From: Phoronis australis
Taxonomy: Eukaryota > Phoronida > Phoronidae
Direction of reading: 5' to 3'
Length of the DNA stretch: 27,077 bases
Assembly: GCA_002633005.1 (NCBI GenBank)
Contig: NMRA01000553.1
Location: 30,455-57,531 of the forward strand
Each line of letters starts with the position of its first letter. Position 1 is the stretch's first letter. Of this stretch, positions 18,550-27,077 are shown in pieces. The notes under the pieces were generated by a model that ran no database searches, had not been told where the DNA came from, and saw only the letters and a list, made by a program, of their open reading frames with translations. Position numbers and translations under genes: made by a program.

Positions 18550-20270
18550 CGGATTATTGCCCTTTACTATTTCATACTGATAAATAACATTAATATAAAC
18601 TTAAATTTCTCTGCTAATTATTGCCGCAGCTCCTTTTTTTGATAATTTGCTTCAAATCATGTTTGTAGTGTTTCTCTAAACCGAAAAAGAACAGTGCCGT
18701 TTTTATAAAGAGTGAACAACTACTTGCACATGTCTGCTGCGAAGCGATTGTCATTTGTTTTATGACCAGAATATGTTGAATTATATTCCTAATTTTTCTC
18801 ATTAAAACCAAAAGTTTTAGAAGTGTGACATCTACTACTGAAACATGGAAATTCTGTGATTTCGTGGAAAATCATGGTCCCTGGACAGTGCTGTGTCAGT
18901 GTCTTGGCTTCTTATGCGTTTTGTGATCTGGATGAGAACTACCTTAGTGTGACACGGGGTCCTATACAGGAACCGGCAGTGTAATTTTTTTCAGTTAAGC
19001 TCTTGTACGCATTACCGTTGCGGTTTCGTGGAAACATGACAGAATAATAAAGAGCATGTTGTGTGTAAGATGTTGGAATACACTATGGCCTTTGTGTAGA
19101 ATATTTTATATTTTTTTTCTACATTGAAATAAAAATTGAGAAGAACGCTACTTCATCATTGGCATGGATTGTTCGGATTTGCCTGAAATCGTGAAAATTT
19201 TTGATAATTTTTTCACATTTGAACAATATAATCAGCCTTTGAATTAATTTTATGTAAATTTGAATGAGTAGAATGACCTCTGTTGGAGCTAGGGGCTCCA
19301 GAATCTCATTGTCTTCCGCAAAAGCTCTTGTGCAAGAATTTTGTACTTTCATGTGAAAAACAACAAAATTTAGAGCGTTTATAACTTTATTTCTGTAGAC
19401 TCATCAGTAAGACATCTTCATTGGTTTAAAGTCTCCTCTTCTAACTGTAGCATGTGACTGTAGGCTCAAAGTAGGGGGGGGGGGGNGGGCATGCTTTACA
19501 GAGATTACTAAAACCAAATGTCAGCCATTAAGTAGTCGGGCTTGTGTAATAAAAAACAGATATATTTTCCCTGTACACTATGCTGCATGATGACTGGGTA
19601 TGAATACCATTCATGCCATCTGTCTCAACACCATGTAACGATCTGGTGGAAAGTCCGCCATCAATAGTAATATAATTTGTAGAATACCATCAAAACTCCA
19701 GCAAGAGGATCTGCCTGTCCTATCTTTTTAACATACATATGGTCATATTTACATAGTCTTATCATTGTGTGTGAACACCAAGCTGCACATTTCCGTGCTT
19801 TTCTACACTATATACCACTATTTCCCCCGTACCATTTCACATGGTCAGCTATAAAGCTGGGGCTGCTGCAGACATTTTTCACCAAGCGACTTCCTAAATC
19901 AAGCTGCCCCCTTTCCATTTTAGAATGTCAGTGATATATGCTCGCTTGGTTTGACTGCTCTCACTCACTGCCTGGTGTTTGTTTACTCCAACCAGAGTCC
20001 CCTAGTGGCCAGTATATGAAGCTTGATGGGGTATTACCTGTTGTATGGTCGCATTTGTGAGATTGATGAATGGGATAGACTTTCCAAAATTTTTAAGTTT
20101 GACCAGAGAGTTTTAAAAACAACAAAGTCCAGCGTTTTTCTGATTTTACTACCAGTCGCCAGTTCTCGCTGTTAATTGTCTGCATGCCAGATATTGACTG
20201 AAATTAGGCTGTTGATTGTGCCAGTTAAATAGTTACCCTTAAAATATTCTGCCATTTTTCATGTTCTGTT
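18550..20270. other. Stretch without recognised gene; poly-G with N at 19474-19489
   Basis: Minus-strand openings at 18614-18811 and 19119-19352 have no domain I recognise. A G run (19474-19489) contains one undetermined base at 19486. A small hairpin TGGAGC/GCTCCA lies near 19282-19299. Confidence 0.4.
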
Positions 20271-20274
20271 AATC

Positions 20275-20350
20275 TCCACCAGTAGAGCATTGTGACAATG
20301 CGAATGCGAGGGTTTCTGTTTCGATTCCGCATTGAGGTTGATCTCGGAAA
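20275..20350 (+). mobile_element. Degraded tRNA-derived SINE-like segment
   Basis: 'agtagagcattg' (from 20281) resembles the D-arm/A-box part of a tRNA gene. 'ctgtttcgattccgca' (about 20316-20331) contains a near-consensus RNA polymerase III B-box (GTTCGANTCC). The two lie at roughly tRNA-like distance, with a potential GCATT/AATGC stem between them. The T-arm does not pair and no acceptor stem can be drawn, so it is not a functional tRNA. The SINE body may continue toward 20470 without a clear A-rich tail. Confidence 0.4.
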
Positions 20351-20469
20351 ATCGTTGTTCGCACAGTCAATAATGTCCTGAGCTATTAGTGATGTAGCCT
20401 GACCGTTCCACAGATCCTGTTGTCATTGAGGCTCTAAATTAAGATCCTGTAAGTCCTGAAGCTGGGAGG

Positions 20470-20990
20470 AATCATGGATCTATAAACAGATCTTGTTACA
20501 TGAATACTTCTAGGCTTCAGACACTGTTTACAAACTAGTGGAAATGCAATGCCATATTTGATTGATAACATGCAAGCTGCCTGTTGCCATAGTGATGGCA
20601 AGACCACTTGGAGGTCCTGTGTTTCTGTTAGAGTAAACACCCCTTAAACATAAGCTGAGAGAATTTGTTAAGATGCATTATTTAGAAGCCCAATTTTAGG
20701 TATCTTGAGAAATCCTTGAAGGATTTTTATTATTCTCGATGCATTGGGCTTTCCAGATGGCTCTTACTAATTGCATTAGCAACTCAAGAAAACGTGATTT
20801 ATGAACATTCAAATGCATCCGATCCGCATCTAGTGAAGTACCTAGCCATATTGCATGATTGCTAGAAAACAGCAAACAAAGATCTGCTGTAGATTTGAAC
20901 TTTTTGCCGTATGTGCAGTACTGTAGTAATTATTCAGCATGCAATATGGCCAACAAGAGAAATTCTTTTTGTTAAATTTCTTCTCATAAC
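20470..20990. other. Stretch without recognised gene
   Basis: The only structure is a palindromic 'aaatccttgaaggattt' near 20711-20727 followed by T-rich DNA. A minus-strand opening (20434-20640) shows no domain. Confidence 0.4.
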
Positions 20991-20994
20991 TAAA

Positions 20995-21135
20995 AATTAA
21001 GAAAATTTTATTCTATTGCTAGGATGGTTTGCTCCTTGTGAATTTCATAAAACAACATTTATGATGGTTCCCTCGATTTCTAGCCAAGTTTTTAAAAAAT
21101 AAAAAACGTCAATTTTGGCAATTATTTGTGTACGA
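20995..21135 (-). repeat. Possible fourth, strongly diverged copy of repeat family C
   Basis: The reverse complement contains 'aataattgccaaaattgacg' followed by a T-rich run, closely resembling 'aataatgtccaaaattgtca' at the same place in the 23345-23588 copy. Downstream similarity fades quickly. Chance similarity of A+T-rich DNA cannot be excluded. Confidence 0.3.
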
Positions 21136-21542
21136 AATAAGTAAACAAATACTGTAGAACAGCAATGTTTGTGTGTGTTGCTTGTAGCTGTTTAAATTAA
21201 TGGAGGATTCTTACAGTGTCGTTGGTGAAAATCAGACAATAAGCCGAACCGAACCGTTCATTACATTTTGCAATTTATGACTTCAGTGTAGTCAAAATGT
21301 CCCGTTTAACATATTGTAGGAATTTAATTTACACGTTTTAGGCTTGAAGCCTAAAATATTTAGTGCTTCCACACAATGAATTTATAAAGTTTAACTAGTA
21401 ATGCTAAAGTGTTTTAGTTTTATGCTAATATTGTGACAGTTGAAATGTGTGTACAAGATAAAGGAAATCCAACATAATACCGTTTCCGATCATGACAGAC
21501 AATTTCGTTAACACCAAAAATGTCTTGTAAAAACCATTATAC

Positions 21543-21796
21543 CTGCAAAATTCTAATTACAGAATGGCTCTGCCATCTTGAGAACATTATGCTAATTCTC
21601 CTTCCTACGTGGTCGTAAGAGTATGTTGCGTTGACGACTAATTCAGCTTCCTCCCCTCGTGACAGGAATTCCGGTTCATTTGTTTGATTGCTACATGACA
21701 CGTACTCTAATTGGTCAGTTATCTGCAATTTTTGCAAAATTGATGTTAATTTTTTGACTTGTAATCTGTGGATGAGTTGTGACGCATTTTTGTTTC
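21543..21796 (-). CDS. Possible internal coding exon, unknown protein
   Basis: On the minus strand an 84-codon open interval ends precisely at 'ttgCAG|GTATAA', a good donor match (GT at 21542-21541). It could begin after the AG of 'gttgccag' at 21798-21797, though that acceptor lacks a clear pyrimidine tract. The translation is mixed and protein-like, with two sequons (NQT, NAT) near 'FLSRGEEAELVVNATYSYDH'. I recognise no domain. If real it would have phase 2 at its start and phase 0 at its end. The candidate minus-strand first exon at 26579-26639 lies upstream, but its phase-1 end does not fit this start directly, so at least one more exon would be needed to link them. Confidence 0.3.
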
Positions 21797-21809
21797 CTGG
21801 CAACACATT

Positions 21810-23330
21810 TCACCTCTGTTAAGTCGTTGCCTACGGTACAGTTGATTATGATGTGGAACAGCATGGGATAACACAATTGAGTTACCATGTTCATATGCGT
21901 TTTAGTTGTGGGCAGAGTGGGGGCAATTGTCCTCAGAATTGGGGAAAACGTAAGGAAAATTCAGGTAAAACAGGAACAGTTAAAGTATCTGAGCATCCAA
22001 TAGAAAATGCAAGCAANTCCCAAGTTAATATTGACTGCATCCAATTTACTGGAGGTAGAGTCAACAAATTATGCAATTCAAGTTATGTTCACACTGCCTG
22101 TTATTAAGTGTCAAGGCTATTCACCACAAATATCAACATTAAAATCGACCTGTTCAACCAGTCACTCAGACATCATGAACATCTTGCAAAATGTTTAAAG
22201 TGACAAATATAAACCTTGTTATGGGCATTTACTAGGTAGAGTGTGTATTATCACTAGGGGTGCAGTCTTCCTGTTTGTGAGCCTGGTACACCACTGGTGC
22301 AAGAACAGACCTTCACCGAGTGACAACGCAGTAAGACACTGGCTAACTCAATCACTCAATTCTACAACCTTCGAAAGTTCATGCATGAGGCAAAAATACA
22401 CAGTCAATTGGTTCTTGTCACTGTGTTTTTGAAAATCGAGTTGGTGCTGCGGTATTTTTTAGTCGCTCATTTTTTCCAAAAAAGATACTCCACCTGAGAC
22501 GAGCAAAAAGGATGCGGGCTTTTTTACTTCGAATTTGCTAGTCTTGTTTGCCCTTGTTTATGCGACTGTCTTCGTGCAACTTTCAAAAAAAAAGATGAAA
22601 CCTTGGCTGAAATTGATGCCAGTGGTCGTAGGTGACGTGGAATTGTTACATTGATGACCTTAAAGTGAATTCCCCTTTAATTCTTAATAACCTAGGATAG
22701 CTCAGAAGCTTGAACCTCAAACTGGCCAATTATGGCATACCAAATGAGTGTGTGGTAACGAACAGTAGACCAACGGTGCATTCTCCAGGTGACTGACAGA
22801 TTGGCATGAAAGCAAAACCACTCCAAATCACGCATGTGGAAGGGGGCGAGTGTTTTGCGAGTATGCTCAGCGCCTAACCACGGGGAATTTTCAAAAATAG
22901 GATACCCATGGGCATATTTTTGGAAAATCTTAGAAAAGTACACTCTTTGGTGTAGTTTCAGTAGCTGTTGGCATGTTTCTAAAATCTGATAGATTGTTCT
23001 GAAATACCTATTAACATGTTTTGATGCAAAATTTTGTTTCCTCTGGCAAGACGGTATATTAATGGGATTGGAATTTGACTCAAATTACTATCATCAAGCC
23101 ATGTATTGAGCGACTCTATTAGTAGCTAACAGTATTGAAACAGCTCCAAGAACAGTTTTAACAACACAACTTCGGAAAATACGCCAGGCATAAATTCTGT
23201 TTCATTTAATGTTTGTAAAAAGTTCATTTTCTAGATATCCACCCGTTGGCCTATTTTCAGAAATTTGTGAGTACACGCCATAGCAAAATGGTGGCTACAA
23301 GGAGATTGCTTGGTGGAGTTCGATTATTTA
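21810..23330. other. Stretch without a supported gene; undetermined base at 22017
   Basis: The openings plus 21853-22107, plus 22241-22432 and minus 22692-22943 (83 codons, including FENSPWLGAEHTRKTLAPF) have no domain I recognise. The last has a protein-like composition and could be repeat-derived. No inverted-repeat element was found here. Confidence 0.35.
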
Positions 23331-23344
23331 AGTGTTCTATTGCA

Positions 23345-23588
23345 TAAACGAAAGTTTCTTCGAATTAGAACCCAATATGGCGAAACAGTAAAATTTTTTA
23401 ATGATATTTTCAACAAGAGTAAACAAGAAGATAAATTTCACTTCATTTAATTTAGTACGGCTTTCATCAACAAACACATGATGAAGTTTCGAACATTTTT
23501 GGTCATGCAATGAGCGTTTGAAAAATGCAAAAATGACAATTTTGGACATTATTTTTGTTTGAATTAAAGGAAACTTTACAGCATTCAT
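23345..23588 (-). repeat. Dispersed repeat family C, inverted copy
   Basis: The reverse complement aligns with 24501-24735 through 'gtaaagtttc', 'tccaaaattgtca', 'ccaaaaatgtt', 'atcttcttg', 'tactcttgttgaaaat' and 'ccatattgggttctaat'. A 111-codon minus-strand frame (23672-23337) covers this copy, but the sister copy is broken by stops and frame changes. Coding function is therefore doubtful. Confidence 0.7.
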
Positions 23589-23699
23589 GACGGGAATGGA
23601 TTTGCAAAGTAGTCTTAGGTGTATGGAATGCACCTCACAGTCGGCCATGTCAGATATTGGTCTTGACTCCATGATTCACTTGAATTTTTAAGAATCGAG

Positions 23700-24490
23700 C
23701 TCTAAGTGTCGAACTTGCTGTGCACAAATAGATAGGGACAGTCTCTAGAAATTTGAGACACTAAAATTAAAGCCAAGGTTGAATTTTCTGCATTCTGAAG
23801 ACTGGGAGATGGACATTTTTGATATTCATCATATTTCTCAAATATTGGACACTGTATTTCGTATCAATAGTCTGAAATAAAAGAAATTATGAGAATTTTC
23901 TCCATATATGGCTTTGACATTTTCTGTGCTGTCTACTGACCACTGACTGTTTTTGAGTGTTGTTTTAAATGTGGGACCGTTTCTCGAACTGTTCGAGGAA
24001 TTGTGTTCTTAGTGAGGAGAGCAGTAGCCAGCTACCAGTGTCCCCTAGTCGAAGGTTCCTTGATGGATCTTCATGAACTTCATTGGTTCTGTTACGGAAC
24101 CAGCATGGCGGAAGTTGATTTCGAGATTAAGTCTGACTGCCTAAGTGCCCCCTTAGGGGCTAGTTACCGATAGGTTTTCACTCCTTGTTCCTCAATTTTT
24201 ACCAAGTTCATTGACAGATCATGACATAGATTGTGGCATATATCTTCCTATGACGGAACTGACACCACCTTCACAGTTTTAGATGGATTTGACCCTTTTC
24301 TACCCATAATGGTCAGTTTTATTATTTTTGTGTTTTGGTAATGTGCTTTATACCTATCCAAAGCCGCTTGAAGAATCATGAAAGTTGGCAGTTGCTTTTC
24401 TTTTGACGAGAGCAACTGGTCGACATTAATTTTGATTTTGTACTACTGTAGTACCCTGTTGTAGCAATTTTATTTTTTTGCACCAACGTC
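23700..24490. other. Spacer between inverted repeat C copies
   Basis: No open frame or RNA gene was seen. A short palindrome CCCCTTAGGGG occurs near 24151-24161. Confidence 0.4.
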
Positions 24491-24500
24491 AATATTTATC

Positions 24501-24735
24501 AAATACGGTAAAGTTTCTTTAAACTCAAACAAAAGACAATGGCCAAAATTGTCACTTTTTGATTTTTCAAAACATTGTATTGCCAAAAATGTTAAAAAAT
24601 TTCACCGTGCTCCACTATATAAAATTTTTAAATAAGTGAAATTATCTTCTTGCGTACTCTTGTTGAAAATTTTGATCAAATAAACTTTCCTGTTCCTCCA
24701 TATTTTGTTCTAATTTAAAGAAACTTTCTCTATTT
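24501..24735 (+). repeat. Dispersed repeat family C, copy 3
   Basis: This copy is in direct orientation relative to copy 1 and inverted relative to 23345-23588, about 0.9 kb away. The best conserved block is 'tactcttgttgaaaattttg'. Together the two form a potential long-range stem of roughly 240 imperfect pairs in a transcript. Confidence 0.7.
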
Positions 24736-24982
24736 GTACTCTGCCAATTTCAAGATTGAAAAATACAGGGGCAAAACAGGGGCAAAACTTGGTGTCTTTC
24801 ATCTTCCACTGCATCTAGCAGTATATCAATATATCGTGATTCCTGTTTTGAATTAAACGTATACCCAAAATAATGTGTTAATAGGATTTACTGTGATTAT
24901 TAAGTGTCTGTGAGTAGTCCACAATCAATTGGCTTTTTGCCTTTGGTTGTCGGCAATCGACTTTCATTGCAACTTTTATTCA

Positions 24983-25149
24983 GCTGAGGTCAGTGTTTGA
25001 GCTTCAGCTATAAAATGTGGTGGCCCGCGGGGCCAGTTACTTGAATATGAGACCACGTCCACATAGGGCCTATATGTGATAGTTTACTGGCCCGGCCTCA
25101 AATTCACTGGCCCCTGGTCACCACGTGTATTTCCAACGCTGATTGAGGT
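24983..25149. mobile_element. Third hAT-type MITE with 8-bp target duplication
   Basis: The element spans 24991-25141 (151 bp). The left end CAGTGTTTGA matches the reverse complement of the right end (CAGCGTTGGA). Inside, 'gtggtggcccgcggggccag' mirrors 'gtggtgaccaggggccag' read from the other side, with a small indel between the two blocks. The flanks GCTGAGGT (24983-24990) and ATTGAGGT (25142-25149) agree at 6 of 8 bases, fitting an old hAT duplication. It carries no coding sequence. Confidence 0.75.
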
Positions 25150-25845
25150 GCATTCCTAGGTCGTTCTGCCACGATTTAGAACGTTGGAAGACTGGCAGTC
25201 CTGTTTTTGGGTCCAGCTGTCATGTTATTTCTCACCCCTAAAATCTATTTACGGAGCTGTTACCACAAAATGAAAAATGTTCCATGCAATTTTTTTCAGA
25301 AATGTGAACTCCAAAGTCACCATAGCTTCATTACACAAATTTTAGATACTGCTCTATACTAGAGAGATTTTGTCGTGATTTAAAGCATTCTTTTATAGTT
25401 ATAAACAGATGTCCTGGATTGAATAAAAAATGCTCGAAACTGGGACCTGTCACAGCTCCCCCCTCTGTTAATGGGTCATGCCTGTATTGTTTGGTTGTCA
25501 CGTCTAAGTGTGTCAAACAGTGTTTACCTAAGGTCAAAGTTCAAGCCTTAACATAAAGTTGGTCATGTGCTTGTGAAAGGGTATAACCACTGCCTGTGTT
25601 GCGAAACCACCTTGTGATGTTTTGACACAACTTTGTATGCAACCCCAAGGAAAGTTTGGCCAATCCAAAGTTAGTGCTTTGTCAGGTTACCATTCAGTCA
25701 ACTAATGTCAGTAAGCCGGGAAAGAATCATCCCTATGGAAGTGTCATCAAAACGCAGTTCAATGCATGATGACAGAGGTAGGCAAATCATGACGTATGAA
25801 CTACGCCTTATGTTAACATTTGTTCAAAAACATTATATTGGCCGT
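25150..25845. other. Stretch without recognised gene
   Basis: A minus-strand 68-codon opening (25331-25537) has no domain I recognise. No repeats or RNA structures were noted. Confidence 0.4.
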
Positions 25846-25851
25846 GCTAAA

Positions 25852-26003
25852 TAGGTCAAAGTCAAAGCTGAGTAAACGAGTCCCTCTTCAAAATGGCTAC
25901 CGGCAACCAGTTTCACTAGAATAATGGATATTGCCGTTACTCAGTGAAAACTGATTCCCGGCAGCCATTTTATAGAGGGACCCATTTACTCCACTTTTAC
26001 CTA
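25852..26003. mobile_element. Foldback MITE flanked by TA
   Basis: The element spans 25854-26001 (148 bp) between TA dinucleotides at 25852-25853 and 26002-26003. The arms 25854-25918 and 25943-26001 are inverted copies. From outside in they share 'gagtaaa', 'gtccctct', 'aaaatggct' and 'cagttttcact'-like blocks. Only about 24 bases separate them, so most of the element is stem. A TA target duplication fits Tc1/mariner-type elements, but TA is short enough to occur by chance. It is non-coding. Confidence 0.8.
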
Positions 26004-26189
26004 TCTCATCATCCACCTTCATTTTACGGTCTCATTCTATGTTCGCTTAAATTGCCACATGGTCAGGACATCTAGGTCAGTCCTGGTAAAGCGTTATAAT
26101 CTTAAATGTTCTAGGGATGATTTCAAGAGCACCCTCCACGACATTGACATTTATAAATTTCCGTTGATGGTGTATTTGGACCAAAAAAT

Positions 26190-26335
26190 AGTGCAGGTGG
26201 TCTGATACACATTACATCAGATGTGCGTCGGCCACTCAGCCCATTGCACGAAACATCTGAAGCCGCTTAATGTTCTTTATATTGTCATATACATACTATA
26301 ACACATGTACCGTACATAAATTAAGAACAGTCTGA
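26190..26335 (+). repeat. Dispersed repeat family B, copy 2
   Basis: Direct-orientation partner of about 1165-1310. It contains 'ggtctgatacacattacatc', 'agatgtgcg', 'ggcc' and 'cccattgcac', then 'taagaacag' near 26318. Its stem TCTGAT/ATCAGA corresponds to CGTCTG/CAGACG in copy 1. Confidence 0.55.
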
Positions 26336-26578
26336 GGACCTAATGACCCCTCTCAACACTCCAGCTATTGAGGTGGTGAGGAGACATTCGTGGTTGTCTA
26401 ACTGTTCTGAAGATGATCCCTTTCCAGTAGAGCTTGTCTTGCTTCTTACCTCTGTCAGCGTTTTTTGGTAAGTCGTTATATTGTGAAACTACAAGCATTC
26501 TCCCGAATCATGTGAACCGAGCAGAAGATTCAAAGTCACCTGCCATATGTTGTATCAGTGCTCGATTTGAGAACTTAC

Positions 26579-26639
26579 ATGCCACGAAGTTATCGCGACT
26601 GCGAGTATCAGAGTTTGATAATAATCCCCCAAAATCCAT
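26579..26639 (-). CDS. Possible first coding exon on the minus strand (MDFGGLLSN...)
   Basis: On the minus strand an ATG at 26639-26637 opens MDFGGLLSNSDTRSRDNFVA. One base into the next codon it meets 'gcat|GTAAGTTC', a consensus donor (26578-26573). About 140 bases upstream, 'ttcggaag' (26786-26779) offers an ETS-type site of the kind found in TATA-less promoters. Unspliced, the frame stops about 25 codons further on. I do not recognise the protein. A plus-strand frame of 85 codons (26434-26691) covers the same bases, so openness alone proves nothing. Confidence 0.3.
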
Positions 26640-26699
26640 TTCAAAGTTAGTGTCGACTTCCAAACTTCAAATATACGAACAGTTTTCCTAGATTGTGTA

Positions 26700-27077
26700 C
26701 CTTTGGTTCACAATTGTTCCCAATAGTTTCAATTTTTGGTGAGAAAGTTTCTTTAGATGAAGCGAGCGGGAGGGTATGTCTTCCGAACTACAAGGTGCAT
26801 CACATGAGCTGAAGTAGGTATGACAGGTTTACCACCACTCAGTGCCCTCTGTGGGTCTTCTCTTTCTTTCTTGCTAAGGTGCTAAGTGAACAGTTGATGA
26901 AAATTCTACAATACAAGCTAGGGGCAAATTCCCACAACTTAACCAATTTTGCCGAGTAGACTTTGAAGCGGGAAGTATGTACAAAAGTGCTGGAAGTCAT
27001 TTGTTTTTAAGTTTGTTTTGAAGCTGAATAAAAGTTTTGTCAAATTTTTCTTGAAGCTTGAAACAATTTGAGAAATA
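26700..27077. other. Possible upstream region of the minus-strand exon; otherwise unrecognised
   Basis: No open frame of note. Apart from the ETS-like site at 26779-26786 no regulatory motif stands out. AATAAA at 27027-27032 on the plus strand is a possible polyadenylation signal, without supporting context. Confidence 0.3.

Noticed and set aside
22690-22740. tRNA-like A-box 'tagctcagaag'
   Set aside because: No B-box or cloverleaf arms follow at the expected distance.
23337-23672. 111-codon minus-strand ORF as a real gene
   Set aside because: It coincides with repeat family C, and the sister copy at 24501-24735 is broken by stops and frame changes in the matching frame.

Overview
This is a eukaryotic, almost certainly metazoan, genomic window. 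It is A+T-rich and has no long open reading frames: the longest are about 110 codons, in both strands, with no ribosome-binding sites or operon packing. Much of the recognisable content is short inverted-repeat DNA transposons and diverged dispersed repeats. Poly-G/poly-C tracts with single undetermined bases (11300, 19486, 22017) look like assembly difficulties. The texture (hAT-type MITEs with CAGTG ends, scattered 'taggcct' words, abundant old repeats) suggests a marine invertebrate, perhaps a hemichordate, echinoderm or lancelet. That placement is inference only. I found no rRNA, intact tRNA, CRISPR or bacterial feature.

Layout. 1-3000: repeat family A copy 1 (about 445-1170), repeat family B copy 1 (about 1165-1310), a 26-bp tandem duplication and an LTR-like stretch. 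3185-3880: an inverted-repeat element whose left arm is built from 20-bp units. 5487-6754: a larger inverted-repeat transposon with direct sub-terminal repeats. 6847-7080: repeat family C copy 1. 8676-8834: a promoter-like cluster (E-box, ISRE-like site, TATA box). 9141-9300 and 9542-9704: two hAT-type MITEs. 9900-11350: unidentified open, relatively G+C-rich stretches. 12002-12056: a possible first coding exon with a consensus splice donor, followed by a cluster of ACGT-core binding motifs. 13495-14215: repeat A copy 2. 16194-18546: recurring 13-bp motif GTCCGTCAC and variants. About 20275-20350: a degraded tRNA-derived SINE-like segment. 21543-21796: a possible minus-strand internal exon. 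23345-23588 and 24501-24735: inverted copies of repeat C. 24991-25141: a third hAT-type MITE. 25854-26001: a foldback MITE flanked by TA. 26190-26335: repeat B copy 2. 26579-26639: a possible minus-strand first exon.

No complete gene can be assembled. If the exon candidates are real, the window is mainly large-intron and intergenic DNA, and the rest of those genes lies in undetected small exons or outside the window. The transposon remnants are much better supported than the gene models. Repeat relationships were found by eye, so boundaries are approximate and percent identities are not given.
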